From: Deltaproteobacteria bacterium
GTDB taxonomy: Bacteria; Myxococcota_A; Polyangia; Polyangiales; Houyiibacteriaceae
Assembly: GCA_027295555.1 (NCBI GenBank)
Contig: JAPUKT010000306.1
Span: 1 to 16,449, forward strand
DNA length: 16,449 bases
Reading direction: 5' to 3'
The stretch's first letter is position 1, and each line of letters begins with the position of its first letter. A program made the translations under genes and the position numbers. Positions 7,692 through 14,425 of the stretch are shown here, in pieces. The notes below the pieces were generated by a model. It did no database searches. It was not told the origin of the DNA and worked only from the letters and a program-made list of their open reading frames with translations.

Positions 7692-9029
7692 ATGAGCTAC
7701 AGCGCGTCCTTCCGTTGCATAGCCGGATGCCACGGCACGTACCCTTTGGACCAGGTGATCTACAACTGCCCTGCTTGCGGGCAGCTGCTCGAAGTGCACC
7801 ATGACCTCGACGCGTTGCGAGACCGGAGTGGGTCCGCCTGGATCAAGCTGTTCGACCAGCGGTGGATGACCCGCGATTGGCCGCATGGAAGCGGCGTCTG
7901 GGGCAAGAAGGAATGGGTCCAACCGATGCTGCGCGAGGAGAACATAGTGTCGGCCGCCGAGGGTGGCACGAACCTGTTCTGGGCGGAGCGCTACGGCAAG
8001 AGTCTCGGGCTCGACGACATCTGGATCAAGAACTGCGGCAATAGTCACACCGGTTCGTTCAAGGACTTGGGGATGACCGTGCTCGTGAGCACCGTCAAAC
8101 AGATGATCGAGGATGGGAAGCCGATCCGCGGCATCGCCTGCGCGTCGACCGGTGATACATCGGCGGCGCTTGCCGCGTATTGCGCGAGCGCGGCCATCCC
8201 GTCTGTCGTGTTGCTCCCCAAAGGCAAGGTCACCACGGCACAGCTCGTTCAGCCGCTCGCCAACGGGGCGCTCGTGTGCGCGCTGGACACCGACTTCGAC
8301 GGATGCATGGACATCGTGCAAAAGCTCTCTGAAGAAGAGGGAATCTACCTCGCGAACTCGAAAAACTCGCTTCGCCTCGAAGGGCAGAAAACGGTCGGCA
8401 TGGAGATCGTCCAGCAGTTCGATTGGCAGGTGCCCGACTGGATCATCATTCCTGGAGGCAACCTCGGAAACGTGGCTGCGCTCGGCGCGGGCTTCGACAT
8501 GATGTACGAGCTCGGCGTCATCTCGAAGCGGCCCCGGATCTGTCTGGCACAAGCCGAAAAAGCGAACCCCCTCTATCGCGCCTACAAACAGGGGTGGGAC
8601 AGCTTCGAACCGATCACCGCCGGCGCCACCGAAGCGAGCGCGATTCGAATCGGCAACCCCGTGAGCGTGCACCGCGCCATCCGAACGCTCAAAGCCTTCG
8701 ACGGCATCGTCGAGCAAGCGAGCGAGTCGGAGCTTGCTGAGGCATCGGCAGCCGCCGACCGGGCGGGAAGCTACACCTGCCCGCACACCGGAGTCGCTCT
8801 GGCCGCCCTCGAGAAGCTTCGCGCACGCGGCGAAGTCGAGCCCGGCCAACGCGTGGTGGTGATTTCGACCGCCAACGGCCTCAAGTTCACCCAGTTCAAG
8901 ATCCGCTACCACGAAGACGCGATCGCAGGGGTCGAAAGCAAACACCCCAACCGCCCCATCGAGCTCCCAAGCGACTTCGAAGCCGTCAAAAAGTCCGTCT
9001 TCCAAGCCCTAGACCAACGCGCCTCATAA
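7692..9029 (+). CDS. thrC: Threonine synthase, plant-like, PLP-dependent
   Basis: Threonine synthase converts O-phosphohomoserine and water to threonine and phosphate, the last step of threonine synthesis, in the cytoplasm. From the ATG at 7692 it has 445 residues. An N-terminal zinc-ribbon-like set of cysteines (C9, C13, C26, C29) precedes the PLP fold. The Schiff-base lysine is K124 in NSHTGSFKDLGMTV; STGDTSAAL (152-160) and the glycine-rich PLP phosphate loop GGNLGN (255-260) are intact. DTDFDGCM, SLRLEGQKT, QQFDWQVPDW and CPHTGVAL closely match my recollection of the plant chloroplast enzyme. The frame extends to a GTG at 7653, but the extra 13 residues run over the -10-like element, so I prefer 7692. 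The gene converges on smpB with only eight bases between stops. Confidence 0.92.
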   Translation: MSYSASFRCIAGCHGTYPLDQVIYNCPACGQLLEVHHDLDALRDRSGSAWIKLFDQRWMTRDWPHGSGVWGKKEWVQPMLREENIVSAAEGGTNLFWAERYGKSLGLDDIWIKNCGNSHTGSFKDLGMTVLVSTVKQMIEDGKPIRGIACASTGDTSAALAAYCASAAIPSVVLLPKGKVTTAQLVQPLANGALVCALDTDFDGCMDIVQKLSEEEGIYLANSKNSLRLEGQKTVGMEIVQQFDWQVPDWIIIPGGNLGNVAALGAGFDMMYELGVISKRPRICLAQAEKANPLYRAYKQGWDSFEPITAGATEASAIRIGNPVSVHRAIRTLKAFDGIVEQASESELAEASAAADRAGSYTCPHTGVALAALEKLRARGEVEPGQRVVVISTANGLKFTQFKIRYHEDAIAGVESKHPNRPIELPSDFEAVKKSVFQALDQRAS

Positions 9030-9037
9030 CTCCACGG

Positions 9038-9526
9038 TCATCCCTTGTGGCGCTGCACGGCCATGCGCGCTTCCTTGAGGTCTTCTTGGCGGCGAATCGC
9101 TTCGCGCTCGTCACCCTTCTTCTTGCCTCGTCCGAGTCCGAGCTGCACTTTCGCCACACCATTCTTGAAATACACTTGAAGAGGGATGAGCGCGTAGCCC
9201 TTCATCGTCAGTCGCCCCTGTAGCTTTCCAAGCTCGTGTCGGTGCATGAGAAGCTTGCGTCGTCGAACCGGCTCATGCCCCGCGTGGCCCGCCTGGTCGT
9301 ACGCCGCCACGTGCATGCTGTAGAGGAAGAGCTCCCCCGCATCGATGCGCGCGTAGGCCCCGTCGAGATTGGCCCGACGCGCACGAAGGCTTTTTACCTC
9401 CGAACCGTAGAGCACCATCCCTGCCTCGTACCGCTCTTCGATGTCGTAGCGTTTGGCGGCCTTCGGATTGCGGCACACCAGGAGCTCCATGCCCGCCACA
9501 CCTTTGTCAACGCGCTTCTTCGCCAT
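9038..9526 (-). CDS. smpB: SsrA-binding protein
   Basis: SmpB binds tmRNA and is required for trans-translation, which frees ribosomes stalled on broken mRNAs. The 162 residues match the family length and show its signatures: RNPKAAKRYDIEERYEAGMVLYGSEVKSLR split over 19-48, the LLMHRHELGKL segment (92-102) and LGLGRGKKKGDER (129-141) before the basic C-terminal tail (RQEDLKEARMAVQRHKG) that enters the empty mRNA channel. A GGCGGGGG stretch just before the ATG at 9526 may act as the ribosome site. Its start overlaps the end of the upstream lipoprotein gene by 20 bases, so it is likely the last gene of a comF-lipoprotein-smpB operon. No ssrA (tmRNA) gene is visible in the window. Confidence 0.96.
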   Translation of the reverse strand: MAKKRVDKGVAGMELLVCRNPKAAKRYDIEERYEAGMVLYGSEVKSLRARRANLDGAYARIDAGELFLYSMHVAAYDQAGHAGHEPVRRRKLLMHRHELGKLQGRLTMKGYALIPLQVYFKNGVAKVQLGLGRGKKKGDEREAIRRQEDLKEARMAVQRHKG

Positions 9527-10313
9527 CCCCCGCCGCCTCTAGCACGGGCTCCGTTTCTGGAACACCTGCATCGGTCGACCCCTTCGGCTCCCGCAGGTGT
9601 TCGATCCACGCGAGCTCCGCGCTCAGACGTTCGATCGCAACGGGGTCACCGACCGACTCGGCCGCCGCAAGCGCCGCTTCTCGTGGTTGAATCTCGCGCT
9701 CCCAACGACTTTTTGCGCTCGGCAACTCGTCGATCCCCCAACCGCGTACGGTGGCGTGAACCGGAATTTTCACGCGAGCGTCGGGAATCGGCAGGTCCGG
9801 GACCGATACCTCCAACAGCAGACGCGGCCAAGTCGGATCGATGTCGATCACGCATGGCGCGTTCCCCCACTCGGCATTTGGACGAAAGACGGCAGCGACG
9901 AATCCCTCGGCATCGACCTGCACCCACGCTAGGCAGGTTCGATCGAGCTCCCGGATCGCTATGACGATGTCGCGCTGGCCGTCGCGGTCGAAGTCGGGCC
10001 GCGGATCGGGTGCTAACGCAACCCCGGCTCGACGCGGCGCGCGCACGTCCGGCGTCTGCAGTGCAAGGGTCGGGCCTCGCACTGTCACGATGCGAACCGT
10101 CGAATCAGGGCCTCGCGCTGCGTCGAACGCGAAGTATCGGGACTCGTCGATGCGACGGCCGACCTGGTACCCTTCGCGTTCGAGATCTCGCATGATCGCG
10201 AGCGCCTCGACACGAGGGTCCACCCCGATACGAAGGTAGTCCAGCGGATTCTGGACCGGCTCCGGCTCGGCACACGCCGCCAAGCAGAAGCACACAACGA
10301 AAAGCCAACGCAT
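9507..10313 (-). CDS. Putative lipoprotein of unknown function, 268 aa
   Basis: I do not recognise this family. The N-terminus MRWLFVVCFCLAAC is a short lipoprotein signal peptide with lipobox LAAC (lipidated C14), so the protein should be anchored in a cell membrane. The mature part has few hydrophobic stretches. An aspartate-rich loop, DFDRDGQRDIVIAI (107-120), resembles the calcium-binding DxDxDG motif of EF-hand/dockerin or FG-GAP-type repeats; one copy is seen. Two cysteines at 127 and 154 could pair after export. The C-terminal 70 residues are helical, acidic and Ala/Glu-rich. It lies nine bases after comF and overlaps smpB by 20 bases. The function of this position in the operon is unclear and may be chance. 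Confidence 0.7.
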   Translation of the reverse strand: MRWLFVVCFCLAACAEPEPVQNPLDYLRIGVDPRVEALAIMRDLEREGYQVGRRIDESRYFAFDAARGPDSTVRIVTVRGPTLALQTPDVRAPRRAGVALAPDPRPDFDRDGQRDIVIAIRELDRTCLAWVQVDAEGFVAAVFRPNAEWGNAPCVIDIDPTWPRLLLEVSVPDLPIPDARVKIPVHATVRGWGIDELPSAKSRWEREIQPREAALAAAESVGDPVAIERLSAELAWIEHLREPKGSTDAGVPETEPVLEAAGDGEEAR

Positions 10314-10322
10314 GCTCGAACT

Positions 10323-10949
10323 TTACGTCGCCCCACCGAGAAGGCGAACCGCCAACACCAACGTATGAACCTCGCCGGCGCCAGCCGCACGGAGCGCGTC
10401 GGTAGCCGCGCAGAGGGTGGCTCCCGTCGTCCTGACGTCGTCGACCAGCAGGATGTGCGGAGACCCCGCCAAGGGACGAGACTGGAACGCCCCTCGGACG
10501 TTTCGAAGCCGCTCTGCACGCGGAAGATCAGCCTGACTCGGTGTATTGCGTGCCCGACGTAGGCACCGGAACAGCGAGGGAACCCTGAGCGCGCGCGCCA
10601 CCGGCCGTGCAAGCAACGCCGCCTGATCGTAGCCCCGCGAGCGTCGCCTCCGCCAATGAAGCGGAACGGGAATGACCGCGTCGACGCGGCCTGCCCAAAC
10701 TCCAGCCTCGTCCGCCATCCGCGAGCCGAGCGTCCGGCCAAGGTCGCTCCGGCCTTCGTACTTGAAGCGCCTGATGGCGTCGGCGGCAGGCCCGCCATAT
10801 TCGAACACCGCTCCGACGCCATGATAGTCCTCGATCGACGCATCGCAGGCGCGACAAAAGACCGCCTTCTCCAGATCGGTCACGCGGTCGCACGCAGCAC
10901 ACCGCCTTGGCGCGACCAGATCGAGCAGCCCCGCGAGGACGGCGTGCAT
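10323..10949 (-). CDS. ComF-family phosphoribosyltransferase-like protein
   Basis: ComF proteins combine a small zinc finger with a type I phosphoribosyltransferase fold and take part in DNA uptake and transformation in several bacteria; many homologues (GntX, double-zinc-ribbon proteins) have uncertain roles. In 208 residues there is a C4 zinc site (C17, C20, C32, C35), FKYEGR (62-67), VPVPLHWRRRRSRGYDQAALLA near 93-113, and the PRPP loop LLVDDVRTTGATL (167-179). All key parts are present and the length is typical. The ATG at 10949 is the first gene after the terminator behind rlmH, so it likely starts a new transcript. A weak GATACC lies close to the start, but I cannot define a promoter. 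Confidence 0.88.
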   Translation of the reverse strand: MHAVLAGLLDLVAPRRCAACDRVTDLEKAVFCRACDASIEDYHGVGAVFEYGGPAADAIRRFKYEGRSDLGRTLGSRMADEAGVWAGRVDAVIPVPLHWRRRRSRGYDQAALLARPVARALRVPSLFRCLRRARNTPSQADLPRAERLRNVRGAFQSRPLAGSPHILLVDDVRTTGATLCAATDALRAAGAGEVHTLVLAVRLLGGAT

Positions 10950-11006
10950 GCACCGGTATCGACCAAACGCGTCACCCGTTGCGACCTGCCTCTCGTTAGC
11001 CCTTCG

Positions 11007-11029
11007 AAAAGGGGGATTGTCCCCTTTTT
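11007..11029 (-). terminator. Intrinsic terminator after rlmH, overlapping its stop codon
   Basis: On the minus strand an A-rich arm AAAAAGGGG pairs with CCCCTTTT across a loop of about six bases, giving an eight-pair stem ending in a T run. The A-rich arm begins within the TAA stop of rlmH (11028-11030). The reverse direction also gives a GC stem followed by five Ts, so it may work both ways. Confidence 0.75.
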
Positions 11030-11468
11030 AGTGGTCGTAGGGTTCGCCGCGGAGGATTGAGAAGCCTCGGTAGATTTGTTCGGCGAGAACGAGGCGAGCT
11101 AGGCGATGTGGAAAGGTCATCGCCGAGAGGGACATGCGAAGGTCGGCGCTTTTCGAGATATCCTGTGGCAGCCCGTACGCGCCTCCGATCAGAAATACGA
11201 CGGTTTGGACGGAGTCGTTTTCGGCGCGGCCGAGCCAGTTGGCAAGCTCATGGCTGCTGAGGCCGCGACCGTCGACTTCGAGGGTGACCACTCTAGAGCG
11301 ATCAGGGATGTTCCGCGAGAGCTTCTCGGCTACGTCGACCGCATCCCCGTCTTTGATTTCGACTTCTTCGAACTTTGCATAGCGTCCTATGCGTCCGTAG
11401 TAGTCATCGAGCAGCACCCGAAGGCTCCGATCCTTCGCTTTCCCAACGGCAATGATACGTACGCGCAC
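11028..11468 (-). CDS. rlmH: 23S rRNA (pseudouridine1915-N3)-methyltransferase
   Basis: RlmH is a SPOUT-class enzyme that uses SAM to methylate pseudouridine 1915 in helix 69 of 23S rRNA on the assembled 70S ribosome. The 146 residues (family about 155) include LEVDGRGLSSHELA (63-76), the glycine-rich knot loop FLIGGAYG (92-99) and the C-terminal MSLSAMTFPHRLARLVLAEQ region (112-131) followed by IYRGFSILRGEPYDH, which holds the conserved RGEPY end. The start is GTG at 11466-11468, 12 bases after rsfS. No strong ribosome site is seen, so coupling to rsfS is likely. It is the last gene before a clear terminator. Confidence 0.95.
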   Translation of the reverse strand: MRVRIIAVGKAKDRSLRVLLDDYYGRIGRYAKFEEVEIKDGDAVDVAEKLSRNIPDRSRVVTLEVDGRGLSSHELANWLGRAENDSVQTVVFLIGGAYGLPQDISKSADLRMSLSAMTFPHRLARLVLAEQIYRGFSILRGEPYDH

Positions 11469-11480
11469 GACGCGGCGACT

Positions 11481-11924
11481 TTACGGGAACACGAATCCCT
11501 CGTCGGCCTGTTGGCCTTCGAACTCGACTCGATCCGCATCGAGCCACAGCGCTTCGAGGTCGTAGTATCCGCGTGTGTCTTGATGAAAGATATGCACGAC
11601 TACATCCCCAAAATCGAGCAGCACCCAGCTCCCCTGCGGCAGCCCTTCCACCCCGGAGCAGCGCACTCCGTGCTTGCGCTTGAGATCTTCCTCGATGCCT
11701 CGCGCAATCGCCGTGACCTGTCGATCGCTCCGACCGCTCATCACGATCACGTAGTCGGTGTAGTCGACTTTGCCTCGCACATCGATGATCTCGATTCTGA
11801 TTGCTTTCTTGTCGAGCGCTGCCTCGGCGACTTTCAGGGCTAGCTCACGGCCAGCTGCTGGACCTTGGCTCGAAGGGGAACTCGATTCTATTTTGAGTTG
11901 TAGACCTTCTGCTTGATTTCCCAA
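11481..11924 (-). CDS. rsfS: Ribosomal silencing factor (Iojap/YbeB family)
   Basis: RsfS binds ribosomal protein uL14 on the 50S subunit and blocks joining with 30S when nutrients are low. The 147 residues contain the core motifs DYTDYVIVMSGRSDRQVTAI (54-73) and WVLLDFGDVVVHIFHQDTRG (100-119) followed by YYDLEALW. About 25 N-terminal residues, rich in Ser and Gly, precede the conserved domain. The start appears to be TTG at 11922-11924: an in-frame TAG is the codon just before it, AAGGAG lies about nine bases upstream, and there is no ATG in the first 25 codons. It sits 16 bases after proA and 12 before rlmH. The rsfS-rlmH adjacency is widespread. Confidence 0.94.
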   Translation of the reverse strand: MGNQAEGLQLKIESSSPSSQGPAAGRELALKVAEAALDKKAIRIEIIDVRGKVDYTDYVIVMSGRSDRQVTAIARGIEEDLKRKHGVRCSGVEGLPQGSWVLLDFGDVVVHIFHQDTRGYYDLEALWLDADRVEFEGQQADEGFVFP

Positions 11925-11940
11925 CTAGACTTTCTCCTTT

Positions 11941-13206
11941 TTACTGCCGGACTTGGCCCTCTCCCTGGCCGACCCACTTCAGAGTGCAGAGCTCAGCGAG
12001 GCCCATGGGGCCGTACGCGTGAAGTTTTGTCGTCGAAATCCCGATCTCGGCGCCAAGGCCGAGGGCATAGCCATCGTTGAACCGGGTCGAGGCATTGACC
12101 AAGACCAAGCTCGCGTCGACTTCGCGGACCCAGCGATCCGCATGCTCGCGATCTTCGGTGATGATCGCTTCGGTGTGATTGGTACCGTGCTTCGCCACAT
12201 GCTCGATCGCGCCGTCGATTCCGTCGACCACACCGACGTTGAGCACTAGGTCGAGATATTCGGTGTCCCAGTCTTCCGCGGTCGCGCGCTTAACGCCGTT
12301 GAGATGCGCTGCCGCTCTTTCGTCAGCGTGGATCTCGACGCCCTTTTCTTTCATGGCCGCGCCGAGCTTTGGCAGGAAGGAAGGCGCCACGCTCTCATCC
12401 ACGAGGAGGGTTTCCATCGCGTTGCACACGCCAGGTCGCTGAACCTTCGCATTGAGGGCGATGTTGAGGGCCATGTCTTGGTCGGCGGTAGAGTCGACGA
12501 AGACGTGACACACACCCTTGTAGTGTTGAATGACCGGAACTCTTGCGTGCGCAGCGACGAACCGTATCAATCCTTCTCCGCCTCTCGGGATGACCATGTC
12601 GAGGATACCATCAAGACCGATCATCACCAAAGTCGCTTGTCGATCGGTCGTCGGCAAAAGTGTCACCGCTTCAGGAGGGAGCCCTTCTGCACGGAGCGCG
12701 TCGACGAAGATCTCTGCGATCGCCTGATTGCTGTGAAAAGCTTCCTTGCCACCTCGAAGCAACACCGAATTGCCGCTCTTGAGGCACAAAGACGCGGCGT
12801 CGGCCGTTACGTTGGGCCGTGATTCATAAATGATCCCAATCAGTCCGAGCGGCGCGCGCATCTTTCCGATCCGCAGACCATTGTCGAGCTTGCGCTCTTC
12901 GACGAGTGTACCTACGGGATCCGGAAGCGATGCGACCTGTTCGGCCCCCTCGGCCACACCATCGAGGCGCTTTCGATCCAAGCGTAGGCGATCGAGCATT
13001 GCCTTCGAGAGACCCATCTCCTCGGCTGCCGCCATATCCTTGATGTTCGCCTCGAGGACGGAATCGCCAGCCTCGCCGCGGAGGGCCTCGGCCGCACGAC
13101 GCAGGACGGCGTTCTTATTGTCGGTGCTCGCTATTGCAAGCGCACGAGAAGCCTCCTTGGCGCGTACGGCCAAGCCAGTCACGAGCGCGGTCAGGTCATC
13201 ACTCAT
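11941..13206 (-). CDS. proA: Gamma-glutamyl phosphate reductase
   Basis: ProA reduces gamma-glutamyl phosphate with NADPH to glutamate 5-semialdehyde, the second step of proline synthesis. With the ATG at 13204-13206 the protein has 421 residues, the usual length. It shows YESRPNVTADAASLCLKSGN (128-147), LRGGKEAFHSN (150-160), the catalytic cysteine C261 in QRPGVCNAMETLLV, and EIGISTTKLHAYGPMGL (387-403). The open frame continues 33 codons upstream, but that extension lies within proB and resembles nothing known. The chosen ATG overlaps the proB end by eight bases, fitting coupled synthesis of the two enzymes. Confidence 0.97.
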   Translation of the reverse strand: MSDDLTALVTGLAVRAKEASRALAIASTDNKNAVLRRAAEALRGEAGDSVLEANIKDMAAAEEMGLSKAMLDRLRLDRKRLDGVAEGAEQVASLPDPVGTLVEERKLDNGLRIGKMRAPLGLIGIIYESRPNVTADAASLCLKSGNSVLLRGGKEAFHSNQAIAEIFVDALRAEGLPPEAVTLLPTTDRQATLVMIGLDGILDMVIPRGGEGLIRFVAAHARVPVIQHYKGVCHVFVDSTADQDMALNIALNAKVQRPGVCNAMETLLVDESVAPSFLPKLGAAMKEKGVEIHADERAAAHLNGVKRATAEDWDTEYLDLVLNVGVVDGIDGAIEHVAKHGTNHTEAIITEDREHADRWVREVDASLVLVNASTRFNDGYALGLGAEIGISTTKLHAYGPMGLAELCTLKWVGQGEGQVRQ

Positions 13207-14326
13207 AGCCCGCGAAGTTAGCACCTTTTCCCAAAAGGACCATGTCGTCGCGATGCACGATCTCGTCGCCCGCATGGTTCCCGATTCTCTCGGCGATCTG
13301 TCCACTCTGGCCGCCCGCCAGTCGGCTCACCTCCGCAACGCTGTAACGCGCAAGGCCGCGTGCGACTTCATCACCGCGTTCGCTCACGATCGAGACGGCG
13401 TCGCCAACCCCGAACGTTCCCGTCACCGAAACGACACCGGCCGGAAGCAAGCTCGAGTTTCGTTGTTCGAGCGCCTCGCGTGCGCCTTCGTCGACGACGA
13501 TGCGGCCGCGCGGTTTGAGTGTGTAGGCGATCCAATGCTTGCGGCTCGGCAACGGAGAGCCATGCGGGAGCAACAGCGTGCCGACGTCGTCGCCGTTCAT
13601 CAAAGACGCGAGGAAGCTGGCGGACGCCGCCGGCCCCACGACGACCGGCAACCCATGAAGCGTCGCGCGCCGCGCAGCTTCGACTTTGGACTGCATGCCG
13701 CCGAGCCCTAGGTCGTCCTCGGGTGGCTTGATGAAGTGCTCGATCTCGCTGACGTCAGCCACGAGCGAAATGCGTTGGTTCTTGTCGTCGAGGATCCCTT
13801 CGACATCGCTCAACAGCACGAGCAAGTCCGCCCCGACCAGCGTGCACACCATCGCCGCCAGCTGGTCGTTGTCGCCAAACCGAAGCTCCTCGATCGACAC
13901 GGTGTCGTTCTCGTTGATGATTGGAACGACGCCGAGCTTGAGGAGCTCGTCGATCGCACGGCGCGCGTGCAGGTAGCGGTCGCGATCGCTGACGGCGTCG
14001 TGGGTCAACAACACCTGCGCCACATGGATCCCGAGCGCCTCGAAGGCGTCTTCGTACGCACGCATCAAGAGTGACTGACCCACGGCTGCCGCGGCCTGCA
14101 GACGGGCAATCTTCTTCGGCCGCTCGGTAAACCCGAGGCGCTCTCGCCCCACCGCCACGGCGCCCGAGGAAACCAAGACGACACGACGCCCTGCCTTCAC
14201 TTGGGTCGCGACCTGATCGGCCACGAGCGCATACCGGCCCCCATCCGCGCAGAGCGCGCGGCTGCCGACCTTCACCACGATTCGCTTGCAGTCGCGAAGG
14301 GCCCTTCGTGTCTCCTCACCGGTCAT
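13199..14326 (-). CDS. proB: Glutamate 5-kinase with C-terminal PUA domain
   Basis: ProB phosphorylates glutamate with ATP to the labile gamma-glutamyl phosphate, the first and usually proline-inhibited step of proline synthesis. The 375 residues comprise an amino-acid-kinase domain (about 12-255) and a PUA domain (about 275-355). Motifs are VVKVGSRAL (17-25), LVSSGAVAVG (51-60), PIINENDTVS (135-144), FGDNDQLAA (150-158) and GLGGMQSKVEAARR (207-220). The PUA domain marks the long ProB form, as in E. coli. An AAGGG site lies five bases before the ATG at 14326. It is the first gene of proB-proA-rsfS-rlmH and is divergent from pilD across about 100 bases. Confidence 0.97.
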   Translation of the reverse strand: MTGEETRRALRDCKRIVVKVGSRALCADGGRYALVADQVATQVKAGRRVVLVSSGAVAVGRERLGFTERPKKIARLQAAAAVGQSLLMRAYEDAFEALGIHVAQVLLTHDAVSDRDRYLHARRAIDELLKLGVVPIINENDTVSIEELRFGDNDQLAAMVCTLVGADLLVLLSDVEGILDDKNQRISLVADVSEIEHFIKPPEDDLGLGGMQSKVEAARRATLHGLPVVVGPAASASFLASLMNGDDVGTLLLPHGSPLPSRKHWIAYTLKPRGRIVVDEGAREALEQRNSSLLPAGVVSVTGTFGVGDAVSIVSERGDEVARGLARYSVAEVSRLAGGQSGQIAERIGNHAGDEIVHRDDMVLLGKGANFAGYE

Positions 14327-14413
14327 GTCTGCCCTTGGATCGCATCCTCCGTGTCATCCTGCAACCGGGGTGGGTCCACCTGCAAAGAACCCGACTCCGC
14401 CACCCACCGCTGC

Positions 14414-14419
14414 TAGCAT
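14414..14419 (+). promoter_or_regulatory. -10-like element directly before pilD
   Basis: TAGCAT ends six bases before the ATG at 14426, and the bases between (TCCGCC) hold no Shine-Dalgarno site. Transcription from it would start at or next to the ATG. A partial -35 match (CCGACT, 14391-14396) is 17 bases upstream. The call is low to moderate confidence and motif based. Confidence 0.33.
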
Positions 14420-14425
14420 TCCGCC

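Noticed and set aside
7524..9005. 493-codon open frame on the minus strand across thrC
   Set aside because: It mirrors thrC codon for codon, which carries all threonine synthase motifs; the antisense product has low-complexity GC-driven composition and no known domain.
9527..9550. Search for ssrA (tmRNA) beside smpB
   Set aside because: No tRNA-like ends or tag-peptide reading frame are visible near smpB or elsewhere in the window.
13207..13305. 33-codon upstream extension of proA
   Set aside because: It lies inside proB and the product does not resemble ProA; the ATG at 13206 gives the family length and the usual overlap.
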